Shown in pieces: positions 45,563-57,640 of a DNA stretch of 64,000 nt (position 1 is its first letter; every line of letters begins with the position of its first letter). The DNA is from Orientallactaga sibirica (lineage: Eukaryota; Chordata; Mammalia; Rodentia; Dipodidae): the NCBI GenBank assembly GCA_036365145.1, contig JAEOAD010000035.1:2788001-2852000 (forward strand), in the 5' to 3' direction. The position numbers and the translations under genes are program-made. A model generated the notes under the pieces. It was not told the DNA's origin. It saw nothing but the letters and a program-made list of their open reading frames with translations, and did no database searches.

Positions 45563-45706
45563 AAAGCCAAGCACGGTGTTGCAAGGCTGTAGTCTCAGCT
45601 ACTTAAGAGGCTGAGACAGTAGAATTGGCTTGAGACCAAGAAGTCAAAGCCAGAAAATCATAGCCAGACCCAGATTCAAAATAAAAAAAAAAAAAAAAAA
45701 AAAAAG
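45563..45706 (+). repeat. Old B1 SINE with poly(A)
   Basis: CTGTAGTCTCAGCTACTTAAG, Alu-like wording. Confidence 0.65.
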
Positions 45707-45712
45707 TCAGAG

Positions 45713-45930
45713 GGCTGGAGAGATGGCTTAGCGGTTAAGGCACATGCCTGCAAAGCCTAGGGACCCAGGTTCGATTCTCCAGGTCCCACGTTAGCCAGAT
45801 GCACAGGATGGCACATGCATCTGGAGTTCGTCTGCAGTGGCTGAAGGCCCTGGTGTGCTCATTCTCACTTGCTCTCTCCCTCTCTGTGTCTCTAATAAAT
45901 AAATAAATAAAAATAAAATCTTATTTTAAA
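45713..45930 (+). repeat. B2-like SINE
   Basis: Full-length. Confidence 0.92.
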
Positions 45931-46112
45931 AACCCAAAGAATCCATTAGCAAATGGTATGGCTTCCATATGAACCTTCGACTCGTAACCGCGTTCATGTG
46001 AAGTAAGCCCCCATCTTTTCATGATCCCATTAAAACATCCTTGATGCAAGGGTCTTGCCTCACTGCAAGATGAGGCTCCAAACTGAAGGAGCTTATTAAC
46101 ATTCCCTTCCTA

Positions 46113-46230
46113 ACCAGGCACGGTGGTTCACAACTGTAATCTCGGCACTTGAGAGGCTGAAGCAAAAGGACTGCTGGGAGTTCAAGGCCAGTCTGAGCTG
46201 TAGAGTGAGACCCTAACTCCAGGAAAGAAA
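46113..46230 (+). repeat. Old B1 SINE
   Basis: ACCAGGCACGGTGGTTCACA. Confidence 0.75.
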
Positions 46231-46420
46231 ACAAAAATTAAGTATTCCCTTCCCACCTTTAGGAAAAATATTCCTATACTAAGGACTTGAAAAAAAGACC
46301 ACTTATTCTCTAAAGATTAATATAAAAATGATCAATAGAGGAGGCTAGGAGGATAGCATAAAAATATCTAAATTCAATACTTACAACTCACGCCAAAAAA
46401 AAAAAAAAAAAAAAAAACAG

Positions 46421-46760
46421 CCGGGCGTGGTGGTGCATGCCTTTAATCCCATCACTCGGGAGGCAGAGGTAGGAGGATCGCTGTCAATTCAAGGCCACCC
46501 TGAGACTACATAGCGAATTCCAGGTCAGCCCAAGCTAGAGTGAGACCCTACCTTGAAAAAACAAAAAACAAAAAAACAGGTGTAGTGCATGGTTATCCCA
46601 GCTCTAGGGAGGTGAGACAGGTAGACCTGGCCAACCAGTCTAGACTATTTGGTGAGCTCTAGGCCAGTGAAAGATTCTATGTCAAAAGCAGACTGATGGC
46701 ACCCGAACAACTAGACAAGAGGTGTCCTCTGACCTCTGCATACATACACAAATGAAAATG
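46421..46760 (+). repeat. B1 inside/next to a B4-like SINE
   Basis: B1 to about 46,578; TGTCCTCTGACCTCTGCATA marks the B4-like 3' end. Confidence 0.75.
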
Positions 46761-46794
46761 TAGAAAAAGTAAGAACATACGGACTGTTGAAGTT

Positions 46795-47020
46795 CTTAAG
46801 CTGTATAGCCTCAAAAAAGTCTTTAGTCATTTGGGCCCATTTTTACTACTGTAAAATGAGAAGCAGAAGAAGGAGGAGGAGGAGGAGAAGGAGAAAACAA
46901 CAACAGTGTGGTGAGGGTTAAATGAGTTAATATGTGTAAAGTGATTGTGACTGTGCCGGGTACACAGTACACACTCAATCCACGCTGTTACTATTGCCGC
47001 AGTACATGTTTGATCAACTT
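46795..47020 (+). repeat. MIR-like SINE with internal (GGA)n
   Basis: ACTGTAAAATGAGAAGCAGA, then a GAAGGAGGAGGAGG run, then GGTTAAATGAGTTAATATG and GTACACACTCAATCC fit a MIR core expanded by a microsatellite. Confidence 0.55.
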
Positions 47021-47049
47021 ACTATTGAACAATAGATAAAACACTGTCA

Positions 47050-47205
47050 CAGCCGGGCATGGTGGCGCACGCCTCTTATCCCAGCACTTGAAAGGCAGAG
47101 GTAGGAGGATTGCTATGAGTTCAAGGCCAGCCTGAGACTACAGAGTGAGTTCCAGATCAGCCTGGGCTAGAGTGAAACCTCCCCCCCCAAAAAAAAAAAT
47201 AAAAC
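47050..47205 (+). repeat. B1 SINE
   Basis: Full-length. Confidence 0.92.
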
Positions 47206-47339
47206 ACTGTAATACACAAAAGAGATCTACCCAAAATATACCCTTCCAGTGTCCAAGTCACTGTCTTCAAACGGTGGAACTTCAGAAATATTTGACAACA
47301 AGCAATATTTCTCAACAAGAAAGCAGTCAAAATACAAGA

Positions 47340-47440
47340 GTGGGGCTAGGGGTACAGCTCAGTGGAAGAGCGCTTGGCAAACACTTGCAAGGCCCTGGGT
47401 TCCATCCTTAGCACCTCAAACAAAGATAAAAATAAACTTC
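47340..47440 (+). repeat. ID-like SINE
   Basis: GGCTAGGGGTACAGCTCAGT with GGCCCTGGGTTCCATCC. 47,440-47,845 shows nothing recognised. Confidence 0.75.
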
Positions 47441-47847
47441 CATCAGACAAAACAAGAGAGTAAGGCCTTTTTTGTAACTCATGTGATAGGGCTAAAGGAT
47501 TCCTTGCTGGTTGTATTTCTTAGTCATTCACAATTAGGAAAAAAAGAAAACTGAAATCAGCAGAAATATATCACCCCTGCCCCTTGCTCAGTCATTCTCT
47601 AGCCAACAACAGATAACAAGAATGGGGCCACTGCCCAGGGGAGCAGCAGGAGAACTAGAAAGCCAGAGGCTGAGGAGGACCTGCAGGTGACGCAGGTGTC
47701 TGATGACCCTGCCCACTCCAGGTCCTGACCTGAAGGAAGGGTAAATGTTACCAGATACTGCCAACAAAATGCGCCGTAGAAGAAATGTCTTGACTAACTT
47801 AAATGATGTGATTTAAGACATTGACAGGCAATGACAAGGTTCCAACA

Positions 47848-48060
47848 GCTCGTGTTTATTGGCCCTTGGATCAGCCCTGTGCTGTGCGTTATAGGCGTTA
47901 TCTCATTTCTGCTCACAATACCCTCATGCAGTATTCGAAAAGTATCAGACAAGGTTTTAGAAGAACTTGAAGCCCAGAAATGTTAAGCCACCAAACCAAG
48001 ATCACACCATCTATAAATGATAGGCGTGAGGTCTGACCCAGGCATGAGATGCTTAGAGGT
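47848..48060 (-). repeat. MIR SINE
   Basis: TGTTTATTGGCCCTTGGATC, then TTATCTCATTTCTGCTCACAA, then AAGCCCAGAAATGTTAAG and AAGATCACAC follow the reverse MIR order. Confidence 0.65.
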
Positions 48061-48139
48061 CATTCTTTGCCTCACCTTATGCAAACGTGACCATTTCAAT
48101 ACTTTTGTTCTAAATAAATACAACAATGGTCACTTTTTG

Positions 48140-48230
48140 ATTAGTCTTTTTTTGAGACAGGGTCTCGTTGTATAACCCAGACTGGCATTGAACTCACAAG
48201 CCTCCTGCCTTCTGAGTGCTGGGATTATAA
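48140..48230 (-). repeat. Old B1 fragment
   Basis: GAGACAGGGTCTCGTTGTAT to GTGCTGGGATTATAAA. 48,230-48,980 shows nothing recognised. Confidence 0.7.
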
Positions 48231-49002
48231 ATTTACTTTATATTGGCACCATAAAGTTCATAAGTTCAGAAATTATGACACTAAAATTTTTTCCTGCACT
48301 GTCATTTGACCCAGAAATTAACAGAGAGAAAGAGAGAGAGATGCTTTTATTTTTATTTGATTTTTATTTTGAGAGGTCTAGTAACAAGAGAAATGTTCCT
48401 TTCAAGGAGAAAGATAGGTATCTTATCCCTAACACCAAATTGTTTTTTAGAGGAGGAAGGTCTTTCTCCATAGCAACAGCCTCCAGATTTAATGCACAGT
48501 AGCAAAAAAAAAAAAAAAAAGTCAATTTCTCACCATAAACCCAGTTCCATATGTGTATAACATGAAGCATAGCATGCATAATATGATGGTTTTACAAATG
48601 GAAATCCCTTTCCTGGGTAGCGGGAGAATCTTGTGTGTGAAGTCAGTTCTTCGCTGGTTAAGTCATGTTTTATGTATCTTTGTAACACTTTTCCTGGTAC
48701 AAAGTGTTAATGTTCTGAATGTACTCCATAGGTAATGCGCTTCACTCTCAAAGTCTTTCAGACTGCGTTACATTTAAGAGATGCTTAACACTTCTGCTTT
48801 CTTTGTTTCTTTTTCAACAATAGAGGAATGAGATAATGTTAAAAACAAAAGAACAGCACTAGAAAGTAGTCGACTCTAATGGCTATTGATAAAGAGGAGA
48901 CAGCCCTGGGCAGTGCAGCCCCTAGGGGCAGGCATCTGGAACTTGAAGCTGAGCGCATCACCCTGCCAGGTATCCTTACCTCAACACCCCTCCTAGTTTC
49001 TT

Positions 49003-49075
49003 TTTTTTCTTTTTTTTTTTTTTTTTTTTTGGTTTTGCATCACCCTGTCCAGCTGACCTGGAATCCCTACCTGAG
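49003..49075 (-). repeat. Truncated B1 in a 22-base target duplication
   Basis: Flanked by TCAACACCCCTCCTAGTTTC at 48,981 and 49,076; contains T-rich tail and CTGACCTGGAAT. Confidence 0.6.
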
Positions 49076-49284
49076 TCAACACCCCTCCTAGTTTCTTCAA
49101 AATGCCAGTCGTTCTCACAATGAAAGAGGCCATCTGCTCTTAGCACTACTTCAGGAAATGGTAGGAAAAGAACTCTAACACCAACTACTACACCTTGCCT
49201 ATTAAGAAAAGATCACGCTGGGGTTCATTTTCGTTTTCTACCTGCTTTAGGAAAACTTGAAAGGCGAGTTTGTCATTTGTGACA

Positions 49285-49712
49285 ACACACATTCTCCCCA
49301 CATGGTGGAATGAGACAAGCACAGAAAGATAAGTATCACGGGATCTCACTCATGCTGAGAATGTAAAGAAGTCGATCTCGTGGAGGTCCGGAGTCGAATG
49401 GTCTTTCACAGAGACTAGGGAGAGGGAGACAGAGCAGAGTGATGGGAAAGGGTTGACCAGTGGGGGCTTATGGCTAGACAGCTAGACAGGAGCAAGGTGT
49501 ACAGCAGGGTGACTATGGAAACAGGAATATCAATTTATGTCAAAATTCATTTCAAAAAGACTAGAAGACAGGATTCTGCAGGATTTTTATCACAAAGAAA
49601 TAACGAATGAAATGGGTATGTGTGTCTTGAACATTATGTAATGATGCATGTGTCAAAACATCACACTACCTACCCCAGTAATATCTACAAATGTACATTC
49701 TCATGAATCGGT
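49285..49712 (+). mobile_element. Old L1 3' UTR (mammal-wide L1M type)
   Basis: Carries GAATGAGACAAGCACAGAAA, GATCTCACTCATGCTG, GGGTGACTATGGAAAC and CAAAACATCACACTAC, in the order of ancient L1M 3' UTRs. Confidence 0.65.
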
Positions 49713-49717
49713 TGAAA

Positions 49718-50145
49718 GTAACCCCAGCACTGGGGAGGCAGAGGTAGGAGGATCTCCGTGAGTTCGAGGCCACCCTGAGACTACATAGTGAATTCCAGGA
49801 CAGCCTGGACCAGAGTGATACCCTACCTCAAAACAACAACAGCAACAATCAACTGGGCGTGGTGGTGCATGCCTTTAATCCCAACACTGGGGAGGCAGAG
49901 GTAGGAGGATCTCCGTGAGTTCGAGCCCACCCTGAGACTGCATAGTGAATTCCAGGACAGCCTGGACCAGAGTGATACCCTACCTCAAAACAACAACAGC
50001 AACAAATCAACTGGGCGTGGTGGTGCACGCCTTTAATCCCAGCACTGGGGAGGCAGAGGTAGAAGGATTATAGTGAGTTCAAGGCCAGCCTGGGAATGTA
50101 GAGTGAGTTCCAGGTCAGTCTGGGCTAGAGTGAGACCCTAACTTA

Positions 50146-50185
<40 letters not shown>
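49718..50185 (+). repeat. Three B1 SINEs, the first two a tandem duplication
   Basis: 49,720-49,860 and 49,862-50,003 share private wording such as CAGGACAGCCTGGACCAGAG and AAACAACAACAGCAACAA. The third differs and ends in A33. Confidence 0.9.
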
Positions 50186-50187
<2 letters not shown>

Positions 50188-50189
50188 AT

Positions 50190-50415
50190 CATTTGAGCTT
50201 TGTAGTTAGGCTGACTTGGAACTAAATCTGAGCTTCAATAACCTGTTGTTACTGCTCCACACGCTCCCTGCATCTTCTCCTCGTCTCTGCCATAGGGATG
50301 AGAACAGCATTCACCTCACGAGAGTGTTATGAGACTTGCGTGAGGAAATGCATGTGAACCGCTCCGGGGAGCTGCCGGTTCATAAGGAAGACTCAGTAAG
50401 TGTTCAAGGTAACCT
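50190..50415 (+). repeat. MIR-like SINE
   Basis: Ends CACGAGAGTGTTATGAGACT and CTCAGTAAGTGTTCAAGG, as in the MIR 3' part; the middle is diverged. Confidence 0.5.
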
Positions 50416-50878
50416 TCCTCTTGAGTGTCATGGTCAAGTTCAGGGAGGCCGGGGATGATAGCTCCTTCACCAAAGGATCCATCCCTGAGCCTGTCTGATG
50501 CATTTGAAAGCAAAGAGGCCACGCTCTGCTCTCTGGGGTCCTCTTGTGGCTGTGAACACTGTAGCATAGAAGCAGCAGGGGTAGAGATGCTAGAGAGTTC
50601 TAAAGCAGAGGGACAGAAGGCAGGTTAGAGGACATGCAGGAATAGAATGTGAGGCCCTTAGAGAGCCAGTGGATGTACCTGATGGGGGGGGGGGAGTAGA
50701 CAGGGAGACTGAGGCTGGCCCCAGGCTGGGGGTGGGGTGGGTGGGGATTGGCTTGCATGACTGAGTGCTGGTGTGGTTCATTTGAACAGTCAAGCAAAGA
50801 GGGCAGTGGGGGCAGGGGCTCATGAGAACCCCACCTTTTCCAAAGGAACTATTGGCAGTTAGTAGTTACTGAAAGATG

Positions 50879-51110
50879 GGCTGGAGAGATGGCTTAGCAG
50901 TTAAACGCTTGCCTGTGAAACCTAAGAATCCCGGTTCAAGGCTCGATTCTCCAGAAACCACATAAGCCAGATGCACAAGGGGGCGCACGCATCTGGAGTT
51001 TGTTTGCAGTGGCTGGAGGCCCTGGCATGCCCATTCTCTCTTTCTACCTGCCTATTTCTTTATCTCTCTCTCTCTCTCTTTCTCAACAAAATAAAAATAA
51101 ATATTAAAAA
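50879..51110 (+). repeat. B2-like SINE
   Basis: Full-length; 50,415-50,870 before it shows nothing recognised apart from a G11 run near 50,684. Confidence 0.92.
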
Positions 51111-51198
51111 AATAGTCACTGAGAGAGAGGGAGACATTTTCTTCAGTGATGTAGACACTGGGAAATTGTCTGTGCTCCTATAAAGAACTACACACCCT

Positions 51199-51510
51199 TA
51201 GCCGGGAGTGTTGGTGCACACCTTTAATCCCAGCACTCGGGAGGCAGAGGTAGGAGGATCGCCATGAGTTCAAGGCCACCCTGAGAGAGTGCATTCCAGG
51301 TCAGCCTGGGCTAGAATGAGACACTACCTCGAAAAACAAAACAAAACAAAACAAAACAAAATAAAATAAAATAAAATAAATAAAAGTGAAATAAAGCCAG
51401 GACCTGCTAGCACAGGCATGGAATCCCAGCTACTCAGGAGGCGGAGGCAGGAGGATCAAAAGTTCAGGGTCTTCTGGGCAACTCAGTGAGAAAATGACTC
51501 AAAATACAAC
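51199..51510 (+). repeat. B1 with (AAAAC)n(AAAAT)n tail, then old B1
   Basis: Second copy contains GGAATCCCAGCTACTCAGGA. Confidence 0.88.
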
Positions 51511-51527
51511 ATAAAAAAGAAGGGGGG

Positions 51528-51735
51528 GCCAGGCACAGTGGCGCACACCTTTAATCCCAGCACTCAGGAGGCAGAGGTAGGAGGATTGCCGTGAGTTCAA
51601 GGCCAGACTGAGACTACAGAGTGAATTCGAGGTCAGCCTGGACTAGAGTGAGATCCTGCCTTGCAAAACCAAAAAAGGAAGAAGGAGAAGAGGATGAAGA
51701 AGAAGGAGGGGGGAGGAGAAGAGAGGAGGAGGAGG
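51528..51735 (+). repeat. B1 SINE with purine-rich tail
   Basis: GAAGAAGGAGAAGAGG-type sequence at 51,672-51,738. Confidence 0.92.
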
Positions 51736-51739
51736 AGGA

Positions 51740-51940
51740 AGGCTGGAGAGATGGCTTAGTGGTTAAGGCACTTGCTGTGACCAGAGTTAGATTCCCTAGC
51801 GTAAGCCAGATGCACAAGATGGCACATGCATCTGGCATTTATTTATTGTGGCTAGAGGCCCTGGCACACCTGTTTTCTCTCTGTGTGTCTTCATTTCTCT
51901 ATCTCTATCTCTCAAATAAATAAATAAAATATTTTTTACA
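51740..51940 (+). repeat. B2-like SINE
   Basis: Box B region partly deleted. Confidence 0.9.
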
Positions 51941-51952
51941 AAAAGAAGAAGC

Positions 51953-52100
51953 TTCTGGGCATGGTGGACCATGCCTTTAATCCAAGCACTCTGGAGGCAG
52001 AGGTAGGAGGATCATCATGAGTTGAAGGCCACTCTGAAATGACATAGTGAATTCCAGGTCAGCCTGGGCTACGGTGAGACCCTACCTCGAAAAACCAGAG
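51953..52100 (+). repeat. B1 SINE
   Basis: Full-length. Confidence 0.92.
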
Positions 52101-52403
52101 AAAAATTTGATGAAAAATTCCCAGGCTGGTGATTTATCTATCTCTGAGGACGGCAGACATCTGCTCACTGTATTTGGGCATTGCGTGTTGCTGTAAAAAG
52201 TCTAAATACAGCCTGATATGTGTCCTTTGTAGAAATCACACTTCTCCCTCCCTCTCTTCCTTCTTCTCTTCCTTTCTTCCTTCCTCTCTTGCTTTCTTTC
52301 TTCTATTTGATATTCAGAAACTTCTCCAGAGTGTTTGTGTTGACTATTCTATGTCTATTTTTCCATTTTTATTGGTTCAAAAACAAACCTTCTTTTATAA
52401 CTT

Positions 52404-52565
52404 TAATTTTTTTAATTTTTGGTTTTCAAGGTAGGCTCTCATTGTAATCTAGACTGAGACCTAGAATTCACTATATAGTCTCAGGGTGGCCTCAAACTCA
52501 CAGCCATCCTCCTACCTCTGCTTCCCAAATGCTGGGATGAAAGGCGTGCGCCACCACACCCAGCT
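52404..52565 (-). repeat. B1 SINE
   Basis: Reverse full-length copy. 52,566-53,120 shows nothing I can name. Confidence 0.92.
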
Positions 52566-53122
52566 CTTTGAATATTTTTTCTGGCACGTTCATCTACTTT
52601 CTTTCTCAGGAATCACCTCCGATGTGTGTTCTCGGTCCACATTTGTTACTCTTAGCACCTTGCTTCTGGCTTCTTCAATTCCCTGGTCATCGTCTGCCTT
52701 CCACATCACTGCTGGCTTTCAGGAATGTTTAATCTGGTTCTCACTGCTGCCCACATAAGCTTTATTTCAGACACGTTTTACTCTCTTCTTCCATCCCCTG
52801 AGTTCTGATAGGCCATAATGTTTTATCTGAAAACATCTCGCATCATCTGTGGTAGTTATTATTTTTCCACACATTGTTCAATGGCCATGGTGCCAGTTCC
52901 TTTTTAAGCCTTTTGTCTGTAGTATCTTCATGTGGTTCCATGTCGGGCCTTTGCTGGGTAGCGTAGCTCTTTGAGCGAGGCACCTAGATCCAAGTCTGTT
53001 GTTAGTGCAGGAAGGGGTGGAGGAGGGACCCAAGCTCCCTGTTTGGTGACTTCACGTTGGGTGTGTTCTAGTACTTACTTGCCAAACAGGCTTCTTCTCA
53101 CTGGGATGAGCAGACCATACTG

Positions 53123-53450
53123 GGATGGGGTGAAAACTTGATTCAGGTCTCTGGTACCCATGTAGAATGCCAGGTATAGAGTTTCATGCCTATAATCCAA
53201 ATGCTGGGGAGGTAGAGATGGGAGAACCCTGCAGCTCGCTGGCTAGCTGGTCTAGCTGGATCAGTAAGACCTAGCTTCAGGGGAGACCCTGTCTCAAATG
53301 AATATGGTGGTGAGAGGGTGAGGAATACACTCAACATTGACCTCTGACCTCCACACCTACACACACATGCATGAGCACCCCACACATGTGCTCCAATGCA
53401 TATGAACATGTATACATACATGTATATATACCACATACACATACACATAA
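53123..53450 (+). repeat. B4-like SINE
   Basis: CAGGTCTCTGGTACCCATGT, B1-like middle, then TTGACCTCTGACCTCCACAC. Confidence 0.75.
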
Positions 53451-53609
53451 AGAATATAAGTAAATAAACAATTCCTACTGGATAATTCTCTGCATGTTTC
53501 ATATGGGTGATGCAGTTTTTGTTTGTGGTAAGGGGGCCTGGCACTCCCCAAGCTTCAAATTTCCACAAGGGCACCTCTTCTTGAGCAATTGTTCTTGACC
53601 TCTTTCTCT

Positions 53610-53836
53610 CTTTCTTCTTTTTTAAATATTTTTTCAAATTTATTTGAGAGAGAGAGAAAGAAGAGCAGATATAAAGAGAGAGAATGAGTGCACCAGGGCC
53701 ACCAGCCTTTGCAAAAAAACTCCAAACACATGTGCCACCTTGTGGGCATCTGGCTTACATGGGTCCTTGTGAATCGGACCTGGGTCCTTTGGCTTTGCAG
53801 GCAAGTGTCTTAGCTGATAAGCCATCTCTCCAGCCC
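53610..53836 (-). repeat. B2-like SINE
   Basis: Reverse full-length copy. Confidence 0.92.
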
Positions 53837-53854
53837 AAGTATGGGCGTTTTAAC

Positions 53855-54060
53855 AGGGAGAGGCTGGTGAGATTGGTCACAGGTTAGAAGTGCTTGCTTG
53901 CAAAGCCTGACAGCCTGGGTTCAATTCCCCAGCAACCACATAAAGTCAGATGCACAAAATGGCACATGCATTTGCGGTGGCAAGAGGCCCTGTTGCCTCC
54001 ATTTTCTCTTCCTCTCCTTGCAAACAAATAAAATACTTTTAAAAACAGGGGAGAGAGAGA
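53855..54060 (+). repeat. B2-like SINE
   Basis: Direct copy 20 bases from the reverse one, making an inverted pair. 54,060-54,529 shows nothing recognised. Confidence 0.9.
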
Positions 54061-54529
54061 GAGAGCACAATACCAGTTTTAGGAGCAGAGGAAATAAGAG
54101 GAAGAATCATTTGTTCCAGAAACATCAGGAAGAGAGAGCTTTCCCAAGGCTAGAAAGATACAAACAAGAAAAAAAAAAAAAAGTACCAACATGCCCGAAC
54201 TCTTCAAATGGAGATTCTATTGGGTCACGCTAGGTAGTGGAAACCACAGAAGTCTTTCAGAGGCAGACAAGGAAGACATGAGAGAAGCACACAGACTGGA
54301 GCCCCCGTCCCACCAAAGAGACTCAGACCTAGGAAATGAGAGCAGCTGTCTCTAAGACAAACACAGCTGGGCATGGCTGGGTCCTGCGCCTGTCTCCTCC
54401 CTGGGGTGGCTGGCAGGGGTGTGTATGATATTTGTTAGTTTAGTTCCTAGATCTTCCAGTCAAGGAAGAAAATATTCAGAGATCCTCAACTGAGAAATCA
54501 GAGTGGAGATGCCTCACTCACCCCAGACC

Positions 54530-54874
54530 TGTGGTGGTTTGAATTAGGTGGTCCCCATAAACTCACATGTTCTGAATGCTAGGTCACCAACCGATGGCAA
54601 TTTGGGAATTAGAGCCTTGCTGGAGGAAGTGTATCCTGGGGGACAGGCTTATGGGTGTTCTAGCAGCTTCCCTTTGCCAGTGCTTGGCACACTCTCCTGC
54701 TGCTGTTGTCCACCTAATGATGGCCAGGAGGTGATGTCCACCCTCTGTTCATGCCATCGTTTCTCCTGCCATCGTGGAGCTTCTCCTCGAGTCTGTAAGC
54801 CCAAATAAACCCTTTCCTCTCCCAAGCTGCTCTTGGTCAGGTGCCTTGTGCCAGTAAGGCGAAAGTAACTGCAA
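54530..54874 (+). mobile_element. Solo MaLR LTR, diverged relative of the 6.1-kb element
   Basis: Starts TGTGGTGGTTTGAATTAGG and aligns along its length with the LTRs at 6.1 and 7.6 kb, including the AATAAA region. It ends near CTGCAA with no clear target duplication. Several substitutions make it older. Confidence 0.85.
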
Positions 54875-55149
54875 TGAGATCCATTTAAGATGACAAGATA
54901 TCGGACCTGGGACTGATGTCACATTGAACGAAATGTTAGGAATTCCAGGGAAAGGTGAGGGCATTTTGCACATGGAAAGGATATGAACTATGGCCAGAGG
55001 GAGAACTGTGGAAAATGCTTTTTTGAAAATGGCTATAACCATGTCTCCTATCTCAAATTGTCCTTCGGCAGGGTGACCTTCACACTCCTTCTACTGGCTC
55101 TCTGGGTTTGGCATTTCTTCCACCTCATCCCCCCTAGACTCAGTTTGGA

Positions 55150-55306
55150 TTGAAAAAGATACACAAGACCATCATAATTAAAAGAGAGACTGATTGAGAG
55201 GGGAAGGGGATATGATGGAGAGTGGTATTTCAAAGGGGAAAGTGGGGGAAGGGAGGGAAGTACCATGGGATATTGTCTACAATTAAAGATGTTGTTAATA
55301 AATTTT
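55150..55306 (+). mobile_element. L1 3' end
   Basis: Has AAAAGAGAGACTGATTGAGA, then GGGGATATGATGGAGAGTGG, then TACCATGGGATATTGTCTA and GTTAATAAATTTT, the classic L1 3' terminus. Confidence 0.7.
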
Positions 55307-55535
55307 TTTTTTAATTTTTGAGAGAGAGAGAGAAGAAGACAGAGATGGGCGCGCCAGCAGTGTCTCAGCTGCTGAGAACGAAATCCAGATGCATGAGCCC
55401 CCTTGTGGTCAAGTGCGGCATTGCACCCTTGCATCACTTTGCATTTGGCTAAACGTGGGACCTGGTGATTGGAACCAGCGTTCTTGGGCTTAGGAGGCAG
55501 GCGCCTTAACCGCTAAGCCATCTCTCCAGCCCTAA
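55307..55535 (-). repeat. B2-like SINE
   Basis: Reverse full-length copy next to the L1 tail. 55,536-56,140 shows nothing recognised. Confidence 0.92.
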
Positions 55536-56146
55536 ATTTTTTTTTAATTTAAAAAAATTAAAAAGAAAAAGAGAAAGAAAAAGACAATAGTGGTTCTACT
55601 TTGTTTTTCAGAACATTCACTCAGGCTTGGATTCCTGAGCTGCCCCTGGCTGTGTCTCAGGGCCACGTTAGTGTGAGGAAGCCACACAGAAACGTCATCT
55701 GTAGGTGGTCTGGTCAGGGGTCCAGGAGCTCAACAGCTACCTGCCCAGATACCAGATGCACAGTCAGTGACCGCAGCCTCTAGTCACCACCGTCTTTCGC
55801 TCAGCCAGCCGTCCAGTCTCCGAGTCTTCCTGGCACCTCAAACACGTCAGGGCACATGGCTATTCCCACTATTCCCACCATGGCCTTTCAGAATCCCAAC
55901 CTACAGAATCCTTGAGTATAAATTTGAGATGATTTCTTATGCAAAAACTAAAACGGAATCATTGGACATTAGAAGGGTCATAGAAAGTATCTAAGGTCTG
56001 GAACTACTTGAGAGGAGACGTCCAGGGAGATCAGCATAGAATGTTTAAGATATTTTGAAAATGGCTCAAGGCAAAGCAGTTATTAGTAGACAGGGGTTTT
56101 TCATAGCCTAAGCAAACAGTTTAAAAAATAGAATTAGAGGCTAGAA

Positions 56147-56296
56147 AGTTGACTTAGTGGTTAGGGCACTTGCCTGTAGAGCTTAATGACCTGGGTTCTA
56201 TTCCCAGTACTCATGTAAAGCCAGATGCACAAAATGCCCCATGCATCTAGAGTCCATTTGTAGCAGCTAGAGGCCCTTGGCATGCCCATATTCATA

Positions 56297-56355
<59 letters not shown>

Positions 56356-56445
56356 TCTCTCTCCCTCTCTCTCTCCCTCTCTCTCTCCCTCTCTCTCTCT
56401 CTCTCCTATCTCTATCTCTCCTTATAAATAAAAATATATATTTTT
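56147..56445 (+). repeat. B2-like SINE with expanded (CT)n
   Basis: CT/CCCT run at 56,300-56,420. Confidence 0.92.
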
Positions 56446-56499
56446 TAAAATGCACAGGGGTCTGGCAAGAGACCCTGCTTTAAAAAAATAGAATTAGAG

Positions 56500-56770
56500 A
56501 TGCATGCCTATTGTTCCAGCGACATAGGAGAATGAAAGAGAAGAAATAATTTAGCTCAGGCGTTCAGAGCCAGCCTGGGCAACATAGTGAGACCTCACTC
56601 CTAAGAGCCAAGTTGAAATAAATAAGATAGAAATAGGCCACGCATACTGGTGAACAACTGTAATCCCAACACTTGGCATGCTGAGCCAGGAGGATCTCAA
56701 GTTTGAGGCCAACCTGGGCTGTTACATAGTAAGACCCTGTCTCAAAAATAAAACAGAAACAATTTAAGAC
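56500..56770 (+). repeat. Two old B1 SINEs
   Basis: CAGCCTGGGCAACATAGTGA, and CAACTGTAATCCCAACACTT. 56,770-57,440 shows nothing recognised. Confidence 0.7.
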
Positions 56771-57445
56771 TGTGAAGACAGGTGTAGGGAGGACACACTG
56801 AATGAGATCTAGCCAGGGCAATGATAATTTGAGTCACACTTAGGGTAGATTTTTGGTTTAATGGGAAAATGCCTTTTGAGTGAGATTTTCCAACTTAGAG
56901 AGGTGAGAGTTGACAAGGTTTGTTGGACAATGGTTGCTTTTGGCTGACCCTTAAAACATTGACTTCATTTCTCTCCCAGTGATTTTAAAAATCTGTTTGA
57001 AAAATAAACGTCTGACTCAGAAAACAACAAAGAAATAAAAGGAAGATAGTCCAACAAAAATACCAGCCGTCCATGTAGTCGAGAAGGGGCAACCCAGGAG
57101 CTTAACTCAACCTTGGAGCCACTACAACGCAGCTGGGCCTTGGTGGGATAGCACGAGCAGAACACCAGAAGCCATCTCAGACTCACCAAAACGCTTCCTG
57201 GACCCTTGAAAAGCTAATGAAAGGTAACCCTGGTGCGGCATAGGAAAGCAGCTGGAGCCAGAGGACAAGCTTAGACTTCCCAGACAGCTTTGCTCTGGAA
57301 GTGCCGGGGCTGAGCCGTGGACTGAAACTAACCAGGTGAAGAGGAAGCAGAATCCATTGGGGCTTAACAGCTGCAAAGCGGGAAACAGAGGCCAAAATGG
57401 GTGCTAGGTGGAAATGGAATTCAGAGCGCCCTCCCTCTGTGCTTC

Positions 57446-57450
57446 TTCTC

Positions 57451-57490
<40 letters not shown>

Positions 57491-57581
57491 TCCTCCTTTC
57501 TTTCTTTCTTTCTTTTTCCCTTCTTTCTTTCTTTCTTCTTTCTTTCTTCCTTTCTTTCTTTCTTCCTTTCTTCCTTCCTTC

Positions 57582-57628
<47 letters not shown>

Positions 57629-57640
57629 TTTCTTCCCTCT
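57446..57640. repeat. (TTTC)n homopyrimidine microsatellite
   Basis: About 195 bases of C and T only. Confidence 0.97.

Noticed and set aside
44529..45614. Short frames upstream of SLC30A10 as a divergent gene
   Set aside because: All are 60-127 residues, overlap each other on both strands and have no recognised domain; composition follows local GC content.
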